Shown in pieces: positions 1 through 7,610 of a stretch of 35,123 nt of DNA. Made by a program: the position numbers and the translations under genes. Every line of letters begins with the position of its first letter. The first letter of the stretch is position 1. The notes below the pieces were generated by a model. The model was given only the letters and a program-made list of their open reading frames with translations, did no database searches and was not told the DNA's origin. The DNA is from Planctomyces sp. SH-PL62 (GTDB lineage Bacteria; Planctomycetota; Planctomycetia; Planctomycetales; Planctomycetaceae): NCBI GenBank assembly GCA_945893075.1, contig CAMDDX010000033.1, positions 1 through 35,123 on the forward strand, in the 5' to 3' direction.

Positions 1-693
1 TGGCGGATGCCGGCGATCGACATGCCCTACGGGGCCGAGGTCGAAGAACTCCTGAGCGTCTCGGTCGGCAGCGTCGACAGCTACGACTTTCACGCGCTGG
101 AGGTGATCCAGTGCATGGCCGAACGGCGTCGCGGTGGCGAGACCGGAGTCGTCGCGATGCAGGCCCTGCGTGGCGACGCCGTCTGGAAAGCGATGGACGC
201 GGGCAGTTGGTCCGGCGGAGGCTGGGATGCGAAACTCTTCGAGGCGTGTCTGTCGCGCAGCCAGACGTTGGCTCAACCCGCGACGTTCAGTCATCGCTAC
301 CCGACGCCGGCTCAAATCCGCGAGTGGGTCAAAGAACCGATCGCGTATCGCTACGAGTATGCCGACGGCGTGAAGGCCACCATGCTGATGCTGAACGGCC
401 TGATCGGCGACTTCACCTTCGCCGCGCGGCTGAAAGGCGAAGCGGAGCCGCTCTCGACGTTGTTCCATCTCCCGCCGACCCCGAACGTGACCTACTCGGC
501 GTCGTTGATGTCGAAGGCCGAAGAGACCTTCATGACCGGCAAGTCGCCGTATCCGATCGAGCGGACGTTGCTGACCACCGGTCTGGTCGAAGCGGGCGTG
601 CGGTCGCTCGGCACCGGCCAGAAGCGAATCGAAACACCGCACCTCGCCATTCGTTATCAAGCGCCGCGCGAATCCACCTTCGCCCGGTCATAG
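1..693 (+). CDS. C-terminal part of an unrecognised protein (5' truncated)
   Basis: The frame is open from the first base of the window (it reads W-R-M-P-A-I-D-M-P-Y) and ends at TAG 691-693. The first ATG at position 7 is therefore probably internal and the start lies upstream of the window. The visible 230 residues are a mixed alpha/beta soluble stretch with no signal peptide or membrane segment. A proline-rich segment (HLPPTPNVTYS) and a PYPIERTLLTTG segment near the end recall the C-terminal part of some planctomycete proteins annotated as oxidoreductase-like, but no cofactor motif is visible, so no function is given. A hairpin-ended repeat begins about 4 bases after the stop codon. Confidence 0.7.
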   Translation, partial: WRMPAIDMPYGAEVEELLSVSVGSVDSYDFHALEVIQCMAERRRGGETGVVAMQALRGDAVWKAMDAGSWSGGGWDAKLFEACLSRSQTLAQPATFSHRYPTPAQIREWVKEPIAYRYEYADGVKATMLMLNGLIGDFTFAARLKGEAEPLSTLFHLPPTPNVTYSASLMSKAEETFMTGKSPYPIERTLLTTGLVEAGVRSLGTGQKRIETPHLAIRYQAPRESTFARS

Positions 694-697
694 CCGC

Positions 698-853
698 CCC
701 TGGAGTGCGGTGGCTCGACACCGCCCTCCATTCATTTGGAATAGCGACTCTCAGAGTTCCAAAAACCGTCGCCATTGGAATCGCCTGAGCATCGGCCGCT
801 TTCTTAACGATCAACGTCGTCATTCCAAATGAATGGAGGGCTGCGTCGAGCCG
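698..853. repeat. Hairpin-ended inverted repeat, family A copy 1
   Basis: The element is about 156 bp. Its left end contains CTGGAGTGCGGTGGCTCGAC and continues to a TTCATTTGGAAT segment. Its right end carries the reverse complement (ATTCCAAATGAATGGAG). The left end folds as a small hairpin with stem GCGGTG/CACCGC and loop GCTCGA. The core includes CCAAAAACCGTCGCCA. It is joined directly to copy 2. It holds no coding capacity of its own, and open frames across it are incidental. Confidence 0.9.
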
Positions 854-1022
854 CCCTGGAGTGCGGTGGCTCGACACCGCCCTCCATCCATTTGGAATAG
901 CGACTCCCACAGTTCCAAAAACCGTCGCCACAAAACACGACTGAGCATCGGCCGCTTTCTTGACGATCAACGTCTTCATTCCAAATGAATGGAGGGCTGC
1001 GTCGAGCCGCAGCACTCCAGGG
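854..1022. repeat. Hairpin-ended inverted repeat, family A copy 2
   Basis: This is a tandem neighbour of copy 1 in the same orientation, with nearly the same core. The left hairpin uses stem GCGGTG/CACCGC. The complete right end uses stem GCTGCG/CGCAGC with loop TCGAGC, followed by ACTCCAGGG. An ATG inside the right arm (989) opens the frame of the downstream Roco gene, but that is probably not the real start. Confidence 0.9.
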
Positions 1023-1111
1023 TGGAACCCCCGCTTTCAATTCGCGAGGCCAAGGAGTATCACCTGCTCCTCTCTCAGCTCCATTTTCCGCGGCTTGCGA
1101 ATGAGACTGTC

Positions 1112-3580
1112 ATGGCCGAAAACTCCGAAAAGGCGGATGCCGCCTATGCCGAAGCCCTGAAACGAATCGAGGAATGTGGAAACCAGCGAGGGATTTATCT
1201 CAGTTTGAGTAACCTGGACCTCGCGATGCTACCGCCGGAGATCGGCCAACTCACGTCCCTGGAGGCGCTTGGACTCAACCGTAACCAACTCTCGACGCTG
1301 CCGCCGGAGATCAGCCAACTCACCGCTCTGAAGGAGCTTTGGCTGGAGAACAACCAGCTCACAACACTGCCGTCGGAGATCGGCCAACTCAAGGCCCTGT
1401 CGGACCTTTTTCTCCAGCACAACCAGCTCACGACGCTGCCGGGCTGGCTCAGAGATTTACCAAAGTTCAACTTTCTGTTCCTGCACGACAATCCCGCGCT
1501 GCAGCTCTCGCCCTCCGTCCTCGGTCCCAATCCGCGAACATACACAGGACCAGGAAATTTTGCCTCAGCGAAGTCGATCCTGGATTTCTATTTCGGAAGA
1601 CAGACGGAGCAGACCCGACCGTTGAGCGAAGTGAAATTGATCCTGGTGGGCCGGGGCGGAGCCGGGAAGACGTGTACGGTGCGTGCCTTGCGCGACCTGC
1701 CATTCAACGACGACGAGGAAAGCACGCCGGGGATTGCTCTGTGCGACTGGACGATGGATGGATGCAAGGGGGAGCCGGTCACGGCGCATGTCTGGGATTT
1801 CGCCGGGCAGGTCATTACCCACGCTCTGCATCAGTTCTTCTTCAGCGTGCGGAGCGTGTATGTCGTGGTGCTGACGGGGCGCGAGAACCACGAACGCGAG
1901 GACGCGGAATACTGGCTGCGGCTGATCAAGGCGTTCGGGACGGATGACGACGGCCACGGGCCACCGGTGATCGTGGGTCTGAATAAGTGGGACGTCCCCG
2001 GCTGCCGCCCGCGAGTGGATCGTGGCGCGTTGCAGGAGCGGTATCCCTTCATTCGCGGCTTTGTGGAAGTGGACTGCAAGTCGAACAAGGGGATCACCAA
2101 GCTCAAGGCCGCCCTGTGCAAAGAAGTGGACCGGCTCAAGTGGGTCCGCGAACCGTTTCCTGAAACCTGGGATGCCGTCCGTCTGGCCCTGACGCGCGGG
2201 GGGAAGAAGCGGGCGCACCTCACATACTCCGAATACCGGACGCTGTGCGCGAAGCATCATGTGGTGGATGAAGGCCAGCAGGATTCGCTCGCGGAAATCC
2301 TGCACAATCTGGGAGCCGCGCTCAACTACCGCAACGACCCGCGCCTGCACGAAGCCACGGTGCTGCAACCCGAGTGGCTGACGAAGAATGTCTATTCGCT
2401 GATGCGGCGCGCGGAGAAACAAGCAGGCGTGCTGAAGCGAGCCGATGTGGACGTGGTGCTGAAGAAGGTCATTGATCCGGACATGCGGGACTACCTGGTG
2501 CGGATCATGGAGCGGTTCGAGATCGCCTACGCGCGGGCCTCATCCGGCGGCGTCTGGCTCGTTCCCCAAGCGCTGCCGGATGTGCAGCCCAAAGGGGTGG
2601 AGGAATTCGGAACCATCACCGATGCCACCCGCCTGTGCTACACGTATCAGGCGCTGCCGGAAGGGCTGGTGGCTCGTGCCATCGTGCGGCTGCACGAGTT
2701 CATCGAAGAGGTCAACGGCAAGAAACGACAATGGGCCAGCGGCGCGATCTTAACCCGCGAAGAGGCACGAGCCTTGATCCGTACCGAGCCGCAGGACCAG
2801 CAGGTCATGATCACCGTGACCGGACCAGCCAAAGCTCGCCAGCAACTCGCCGGGTTGTGTCAGGCCGAGATGCGGGACATCCACAGCGAAATCCCCGGCC
2901 TCGATCCGACCGAGGAAACCCAAGTGCAAGGTGCCTGGGTGGCGACCAAGACTCTAGAAGCTGATGAAAAGCAGGGCCGCGCGACCGGCATCTCCACAGA
3001 CCGTGGCACGGTCGATGTCGATCCCGCAGGACCGAACAACGCGTACTCCGTCAAACCCGCCCGGTCCGAGGAGCTCTGGAAACCGACGGTCTTCATCAGC
3101 TACTCGAAAAGCAATGTGACCCAACGCAAGCGTCTGGAGTCCGAACTCAAGATTCTGAAAAACGAGGGCCTGTTGGCCAGCCATTGGCACGACCGAATGA
3201 TCGACCCCGGCAACGATTGGGATGACACCATCCAAAACAAATTGGCGGAGGCCGACGTAGTGATCGTTCTTGTGAGCGTCGCCGCGTTAGCGACTGACTA
3301 CATCACCGAAGATGAAATTACGACGGCACTGAAACGTCACAACAAAGGCGAGACGGTGGTGGTCCCGGTGATTCTGGAGGCTTGCCGCTGGGACACGAAC
3401 GGACTTGGCGAGTTGAATGCGCTGCCAGAAAAAGCCAAGCCTTTGAACAAGTGGAATCCTCCGTCAGACGGATGGAAGACGATCGCCGACGGACTGGCCA
3501 AGGTGTTCCAGAAGCTCATGCAGAACGGCGGCAATAAAAAGAATCCGAGTGCCGCGAGACCTTCCAAGAAGATCGAATGA
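1112..3580 (+). CDS. Roco protein: LRR - Roc GTPase - COR - TIR
   Basis: This is an 822-residue cytoplasmic signalling protein. Residues about 30-125 are four or five leucine-rich repeats of the LxxNQLxxLP type. Residues about 165-340 are a Roc GTPase domain with P-loop GRGGAGKT (180-187), G3 motif WDFAGQ (from 228) and G4 motif NKWD (from 291). A COR-like region runs to about residue 590. A TIR domain follows from about residue 658, with FISYS at 661 and acidic residues 733-735 (TEDEI) where the TIR catalytic glutamate is expected. Roco proteins are GTP-regulated switches, and many bacterial TIR domains hydrolyse NAD, so a GTPase-gated NADase or scaffold role is an inference. ATG 1112 was chosen because the frame upstream runs into repeat DNA (ATG 989). 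No strong ribosome site is visible, and GTG 1022 remains possible. The gene stands alone between repeat blocks. Confidence 0.9.
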   Translation: MAENSEKADAAYAEALKRIEECGNQRGIYLSLSNLDLAMLPPEIGQLTSLEALGLNRNQLSTLPPEISQLTALKELWLENNQLTTLPSEIGQLKALSDLFLQHNQLTTLPGWLRDLPKFNFLFLHDNPALQLSPSVLGPNPRTYTGPGNFASAKSILDFYFGRQTEQTRPLSEVKLILVGRGGAGKTCTVRALRDLPFNDDEESTPGIALCDWTMDGCKGEPVTAHVWDFAGQVITHALHQFFFSVRSVYVVVLTGRENHEREDAEYWLRLIKAFGTDDDGHGPPVIVGLNKWDVPGCRPRVDRGALQERYPFIRGFVEVDCKSNKGITKLKAALCKEVDRLKWVREPFPETWDAVRLALTRGGKKRAHLTYSEYRTLCAKHHVVDEGQQDSLAEILHNLGAALNYRNDPRLHEATVLQPEWLTKNVYSLMRRAEKQAGVLKRADVDVVLKKVIDPDMRDYLVRIMERFEIAYARASSGGVWLVPQALPDVQPKGVEEFGTITDATRLCYTYQALPEGLVARAIVRLHEFIEEVNGKKRQWASGAILTREEARALIRTEPQDQQVMITVTGPAKARQQLAGLCQAEMRDIHSEIPGLDPTEETQVQGAWVATKTLEADEKQGRATGISTDRGTVDVDPAGPNNAYSVKPARSEELWKPTVFISYSKSNVTQRKRLESELKILKNEGLLASHWHDRMIDPGNDWDDTIQNKLAEADVVIVLVSVAALATDYITEDEITTALKRHNKGETVVVPVILEACRWDTNGLGELNALPEKAKPLNKWNPPSDGWKTIADGLAKVFQKLMQNGGNKKNPSAARPSKKIE

Positions 3581-3602
3581 CGCCAGTCCCTCATTGATTG
3601 GG

Positions 3603-3835
3603 ACTCAGATTGAGTTTTGCGGTTTGGCCCGAAGGGTCGCAACTCGAAAGCCCAGGGCAACGCCCTGGGTTTTCGATCTCGAAAAAGCCAAAGCCCTGAA
3701 AGGGCGAAACAAACAATCGAGGAGAGTGCCGCCCTTTCAGGGCTTGAGAGTCCGCAACTTCGGTGCCCCAGGGCGTTGCCCTGGGCTTTCGAGTGATGAC
3801 CCTTCGGGCCAAACCGCAAATATCAACCTGAGCTC
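3603..3835. repeat. Nested inverted repeat of about 230 bp, family C copy 1
   Basis: Long imperfect outer arms begin ACTCAGATTGAG and contain TTTGGCCCGAAGGGTC, mirrored at the far end by GACCCTTCGGGCCAAA. Each arm contains its own palindrome (CCCAGGGCAACGCCCTGGG and CCCAGGGCGTTGCCCTGGG). The middle has GCCCTGAAAGGGC and GCCCTTTCAGGGC. It begins 22 bases after the Roco stop codon. A second copy with the same internal order lies at 12666-12893. Confidence 0.92.
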
Positions 3836-3963
3836 CAACCACTGCAATCCGCAGGCACGAGCGTCGCCCTTCCAGGGCTTTGCATCTCATTCCCCACTTT
3901 TCCGTGGGCTTGCGCCCACGGCTAAATTCCGTCGCCGCTTCGCGGCTATGACAGAGTCGAACA
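3836..3963. other. Intergenic leader with short hairpins
   Basis: No gene is seen here. The stretch contains CCTTCCAGGGC, a perfect 8-bp hairpin CCGTGGGC/GCCCACGG at 3902-3921, and a short palindrome around GCCGCTTCGCGGC at 3934-3946. It looks like further repeat debris continuing family C. No clear promoter or ribosome site for the next gene could be picked out. Confidence 0.6.
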
Positions 3964-4845
3964 ATGGACGCTTCACCGACCAACACACGAGAGAGTCAAT
4001 TGCTCGCCCACCGCGCCGAGACCGACTGGGCCGGGCTGACGAGCGAGCAACGGATTCGTTCGATCGAACTGGACGGCTACGTCGTCATCCCCGATCTGCT
4101 GTCACCAACTCAAATGGATTCGATTCGCGCCGAGTTGTCTCGGCTACCAACGACAGCGGTGGATTACAGCGAGCACCAACGCGGTTGCTCCAACGTGCAT
4201 TGGACCGATTCACCGACTGCCATTCGCGTCATCGCCTTGCCGGCCATGATCGAGTTCCTCTCGACGTTGTTCGGTGACGAGCTGATCTGCACGGCGTGCG
4301 ATTTCGCTTTGTCTCGACCGGGGCATCCGGGCATCGCGATTCATACCGATGCGCAGCCTTACGGCTCGAAGATCTTTGGTCTGGGAGCCAGCTCTCCCTG
4401 TCTGGTGCGGGTGCTGTATTACCTCGACGATCTGACTCAGGAACGCAGCCCGTTCAAGGTGATTCCGAGGTCGCATCTGTCGCTGCACTCGGACGGCAAT
4501 CCGTATCGGCGTTACTTGTCGCACGAGGACGAAGTGATGGTGACCTGCCGAGCCGGCTCGGCGGTGATCATCAACCAGAAGGTGTTCCACGCGAACTATC
4601 CCAACTACAGCGACAGCGACCGCCGCCTGTTGGCCATTGCGTATCGACCGGCCTGGGCCGGCCCGATCGGCGAAGTCCCCGACCACGATCCGGAACGTGT
4701 CGCTACATTGCCGCCCGAAGTGCGGCCGTTCTTACGCAGCCTCAATACGCGCGCGATCAATTACGACTTGCCGAATCGTCCCGACAACATGGCTCGACAT
4801 GCACCGGGAATCAGCCCGCAACGCTGGGGATCGGAGTCGTTGTGA
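3964..4845 (+). CDS. Phytanoyl-CoA dioxygenase (PhyH) family protein
   Basis: This 293-residue protein is of the Fe(II)/2-oxoglutarate-dependent oxygenase type. The iron-binding facial triad is visible as H127-x-D129 in IHTDAQPYG and H209 in VFHANYPN. The arginine-rich segment just after H209 (SDSDRRLLAIAYRP) is where the 2-oxoglutarate-binding basic residue is expected. There is no signal peptide, so it is probably cytoplasmic. Members hydroxylate diverse small substrates, and nothing here fixes the substrate. The start is ATG 3964, with GYVVIPDLL, the usual beginning of the fold, about 40 residues in. No good ribosome site is seen. The gene is followed 8 bases later by a family B repeat. 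Confidence 0.87.
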   Translation: MDASPTNTRESQLLAHRAETDWAGLTSEQRIRSIELDGYVVIPDLLSPTQMDSIRAELSRLPTTAVDYSEHQRGCSNVHWTDSPTAIRVIALPAMIEFLSTLFGDELICTACDFALSRPGHPGIAIHTDAQPYGSKIFGLGASSPCLVRVLYYLDDLTQERSPFKVIPRSHLSLHSDGNPYRRYLSHEDEVMVTCRAGSAVIINQKVFHANYPNYSDSDRRLLAIAYRPAWAGPIGEVPDHDPERVATLPPEVRPFLRSLNTRAINYDLPNRPDNMARHAPGISPQRWGSESL

Positions 4846-4853
4846 TGAGTGCC

Positions 4854-4980
4854 GGGGTCAGGTGTTCTGATTTCTGTTTTGCTGTTGCGATGGAGAGCGA
4901 ACTGTTGATCGGGTGACTGTCTGCAAACCAAGGTTGGGGTGGATTGCAGGAGCAAAACAGAAATCAGAACACCTGACCCC
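4854..4980. repeat. REP-doublet element, family B copy 1
   Basis: The arms are near-perfect: GGGGTCAGGTGTTCTGATTT followed by CTGTTTTGCT, with the reverse complement at the far end. The core between the arms is shared with the copy at 7484-7610 but in reversed orientation. It lies between the PhyH stop codon and the amidohydrolase. Confidence 0.93.
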
Positions 4981-5057
4981 TCGACCGATCCAGATCCTCC
5001 GTCACCAGTACCAAGCGAGAACGTCCCATGCCTCGATCCGCAGTGACAGCCAACACG

Positions 5058-5137
5058 AACCCGACGCGCAAGCGAGGAAGTGAGTCGATCGTCGTCGGTA
5101 AGCTGATTGACGCCATGCCTCGCTTGCGCGTCGGGTT
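5058..5137. repeat. Inverted repeat, family E (NPTRKRG type)
   Basis: The left arm is AACCCGACGCGCAAGCGAGG (5058-5077). The right arm is its exact reverse complement (5118-5137), and the spacer is about 40 bases. Translated rightward, the left arm gives NPTRKRG and the right arm gives PRLRVGL. The right arm begins directly after the preferred ATG of the amidohydrolase, so it encodes the start of the signal peptide. Confidence 0.9.
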
Positions 5138-6497
5138 AGTGTGGCGGATCGCTTCCACCGTCTTGTGTCTGACGGTCGTTTCGACCGTAACTGCGGCTGA
5201 GCCGACAGTCGTGGTCGAGCGTTGCAGCCTGTTCGATCCCGAATCCGGCAAGATGTTGCCGGAGCGGACGATCGTCATTCGCGGCACGCAAATCGTCCGC
5301 GTGTCCGCGGCCGACGAGGTCGTCGATGTTCCCACGGACGCGACACGCATCGATGGACGCGGCAAGTTCGCGCTGCCGGGACTGATCGACGCGCATGTGC
5401 ATGTCGTGCATGTGCTCGACTTCGCGCATGTCACCGGGGACGAGGTGCTGCCGCTGTACCTCGCGGCGGGAGTGACGTCGATTCGCAGCACCGGGGATGA
5501 GCTGGTGGCCGCCACGCTCGTGGCGCGAATTGCCGCGGCGCATCCGGAGTGGAGCCCGCGCGTCTTCACGTGCAGCCCGCTGCTCGACGCTGATCCGCCG
5601 ATTCACCGCGATGTCGGCCACGCCATCACTGATGCAGCCAAAGTGCCGGCGCTGTTTGATGAACTGACGCGGTGGAATGTCACGACCGTGAAGATCTATG
5701 CCGGCACGTCGCGACCGGTCGGCAAAGCCATCATCGATGAGGGACATCGTCGTGGTTTGTTTGTGACGGCGCATCTCGGCAGATACTCGGCCCAGGATGC
5801 GGTGGCCGATGGCGTGGACGGCCTCGAACATATTTGGTCGGTGTTCAACTACGTCATTCCTCCGGAGACGACGAAGGAACCAGGCCATCGCGGACGGCTC
5901 GATCTGAGCAACCCGATCTGCGAATCGCTCGTGGCCGAGTTGGCGAAACGGAAGATACATGTCGATCCGACACTGGCTGTGTTTCGCAACATGATCCTGC
6001 TGCCCGACGTTCCGGAAGTTCGCGATCATCCAGACAACGCCCTCGCTCCGCAGCGGCTGCGCGACTTCTGGCCGGTCTATCTGGCGCGCACCGGCTGTCC
6101 ACAAGGCGGTCCGCTGGAAGATCGCCGTCGTGAGTTCGCCAAGTTTCAGGAACTGACGGGCAAGCTGTATCGAGCCGGCGTGCCGTTGCTCGTCGGGACC
6201 GACTCGCCCGAGCCACAAGTGCCACCCGGCTTCTCGCTGCACCAGGAACTGGAGATGCTCGTCGAGTCGGGATTGCCGCCGGCCGCCGCACTGCGTGCCG
6301 CCACTCTGACCAATGCCACCGTGCTGGGTGAGAAGGAACGCCTCGGCTCCATCGCGGCGGGCAAGCAGGGGGACATTGTGCTGCTCACGGCAGATCCGCT
6401 GCACGACATTCGCAACACGCGGCGCATCGAACTGGTGATCCACAGCGGTCAGGTGTGTCGCCAGGACGTCTTGCTGAAGCGGGTGCCGAAGCAATGA
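5115..6497 (+). CDS. Secreted imidazolonepropionase-like amidohydrolase
   Basis: This protein of about 460 residues belongs to the metal-dependent amidohydrolase superfamily. Visible metal ligands and catalytic residues are H94-x-H96 (GLIDAHVHV), a lysine in VKIYAG, histidines in VTAHLG and GLEHIW, and an aspartate in LVGTDSP. The C-terminal part returns to the beta-sandwich (GSIAAGKQGDIVLL). With ATG 5115 the N-terminus is a normal signal peptide (basic start, hydrophobic TVLCLTVVSTV, cleavage near TAA-EP), so export is likely. An in-frame ATG at 5028 would add 29 residues encoded mostly by a repeat and is less convincing. The likely substrate is an amide, peptide or cyclic amide, and specificity cannot be read. 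It converges on the aldolase gene. Confidence 0.85.
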   Translation: MPRLRVGLVWRIASTVLCLTVVSTVTAAEPTVVVERCSLFDPESGKMLPERTIVIRGTQIVRVSAADEVVDVPTDATRIDGRGKFALPGLIDAHVHVVHVLDFAHVTGDEVLPLYLAAGVTSIRSTGDELVAATLVARIAAAHPEWSPRVFTCSPLLDADPPIHRDVGHAITDAAKVPALFDELTRWNVTTVKIYAGTSRPVGKAIIDEGHRRGLFVTAHLGRYSAQDAVADGVDGLEHIWSVFNYVIPPETTKEPGHRGRLDLSNPICESLVAELAKRKIHVDPTLAVFRNMILLPDVPEVRDHPDNALAPQRLRDFWPVYLARTGCPQGGPLEDRRREFAKFQELTGKLYRAGVPLLVGTDSPEPQVPPGFSLHQELEMLVESGLPPAAALRAATLTNATVLGEKERLGSIAAGKQGDIVLLTADPLHDIRNTRRIELVIHSGQVCRQDVLLKRVPKQ

Positions 6498-6526
6498 TGG
6501 CCGACGCGAGATTCCGATAGCGGACA

Positions 6527-6643
6527 AAGGTGAAAAATTGTTGGGTGAAATATGGGAGAAGTGAAACGAGTTTTTGACTGAGCAATCTCAACGTTGCCGT
6601 GAGTGATGGTCACCGTATTTTTCACCCAACAATTTTTCACCTT
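6527..6643. repeat. Inverted repeat, family G, between convergent genes
   Basis: The arms are AAGGTGAAAAATTGTTGGGT followed by GAAATA, with the reverse complement TATTTTTCACCCAACAATTT and onward at the right. The spacer is about 65 bases and contains no gene. It sits in the 173-base gap between the amidohydrolase and aldolase stop codons, so it could end transcription from both sides. No typical terminator was recognised there. Confidence 0.88.
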
Positions 6644-6670
6644 CTTAAGTTGCGAGGAGCGCAGCCAGCG

Positions 6671-7450
6671 CTAGGAACCCGTGCCGCGAATTTCGCGGAA
6701 GGTTCGTTCGCAGCCTTTGATCATGTACTCGAAGTCGTTGCCCGCCTGCATCCATTGGACTCCGCATTCGATCAGAGTCTTCGCGAACTGCGGATTCGCT
6801 CCCAGCCCTGAGCCGAGAAACTTACCGGCGGCCTTCGCTTTTTTCGCGATGGTCCGGATCGCGTTCAAGACGTCCGGGTGAGTTGTCTCGCCCAGGCGTC
6901 CCATCGACCCCGACAGGTCTTGCGGTCCCATCACCAGCGAATCCAGCCCTTCGATTTTGAGCACCTCGTCGATCTCGGCCAGCAGTTCGACGGTTTCGAC
7001 TTGAGCTGTGACGAAGATGTCGCGATTGGCTTGGGCCAGATACGCCTGTTGTTCCATGCGGCCGTACTGCATGGGGCGTCGCGGTCCAAAGCCGCGCGTG
7101 CCCAGCGGTGGATACCGGCAGGCGGAGACGAAGTCGGCCACTTCTTTCGCGGAGTACGAACGCGGCAGAATGATTCCCTCCGCACCGGAATCCAGCACGC
7201 GCTTGATCCAGGCGACGTCGTTGTTCGGAATGCGAACAATCGAGGCGACGCCGCCGGCACGAGCGGCGATCAAGTGACCGAGCATGGACTCGGTCGTCAT
7301 GGCATTGTGCTCCAAGTCGATCCAGACGAAATCGACGCTGCCCGCGATTGCTTCGGTGACGGTGGGATCGGTCATCGTGATCCCCGCGCCGAGCACGATC
7401 TCGCCGGCCCGCAGCTTGTCTCGCATTTTTTGGATGTGTGTGCTGATCAT
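6671..7450 (-). CDS. HpcH/HpaI family aldolase
   Basis: This 259-residue class II pyruvate-type aldolase has a TIM-barrel fold and is probably cytoplasmic. Expected active-site residues are present: H48 in WIDLEHNAM, R73 in IVRIPNND, E152 in AQVETVE and D178 in MGPQDLSGSMG. Relatives split 2-keto-3-deoxy or 4-hydroxy-2-oxo acids into pyruvate and an aldehyde. The start at 7450 is supported by AAAGGA at 7455-7460. The longer open frame upstream runs into family B repeat DNA and is rejected. It is the last gene of the minus-strand cluster 12455-6671, which suggests a final carbon-carbon cleavage step. Confidence 0.9.
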   Translation of the reverse strand: MISTHIQKMRDKLRAGEIVLGAGITMTDPTVTEAIAGSVDFVWIDLEHNAMTTESMLGHLIAARAGGVASIVRIPNNDVAWIKRVLDSGAEGIILPRSYSAKEVADFVSACRYPPLGTRGFGPRRPMQYGRMEQQAYLAQANRDIFVTAQVETVELLAEIDEVLKIEGLDSLVMGPQDLSGSMGRLGETTHPDVLNAIRTIAKKAKAAGKFLGSGLGANPQFAKTLIECGVQWMQAGNDFEYMIKGCERTFREIRGTGS

Positions 7451-7454
7451 GATG

Positions 7455-7460
7455 TCCTTT
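7455..7460 (-). promoter_or_regulatory. Ribosome binding site of the aldolase
   Basis: AAAGGA on the minus strand, 4-5 bases before ATG 7450, decides the start over the longer open frame that reads through the repeat. Confidence 0.65.
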
Positions 7461-7483
7461 TCAAAAAGTCGATGACGCGAGCC

Positions 7484-7610
7484 GGGGTCAGGTGTTCTGA
7501 TTTCTGTTTTGCTCCTGCGATCCACCCCAACCTTGGTTCGCAGCCAGTCACTCGATCAACGGTTCACTCTCCATCGCAACAGCAAAACAGAAATCAGAAC
7601 ACCTGACCCC
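7484..7610. repeat. REP-doublet element, family B copy 2
   Basis: It has the same arms as copy 1. Its core is the reverse complement of copy 1's core over most of its length, so the two are inverted copies about 2.5 kb apart. Its right arm overlaps the end of the flavin monooxygenase gene and supplies that gene's stop codon (7594-7596). Confidence 0.93.

Noticed and set aside
989..1111. N-terminal extension of the Roco gene beginning at ATG 989
   Set aside because: The extra residues are mainly translated from the right arm of a family A repeat. ATG 1112 begins where the sequence first looks like ordinary protein. GTG 1022 cannot be excluded.
4844..4916. Short frame starting at the overlapping TGATGA after the PhyH gene
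   Set aside because: Its product is read from the family B repeat (SAGVRCSDFCF), and similar frames arise at every copy.
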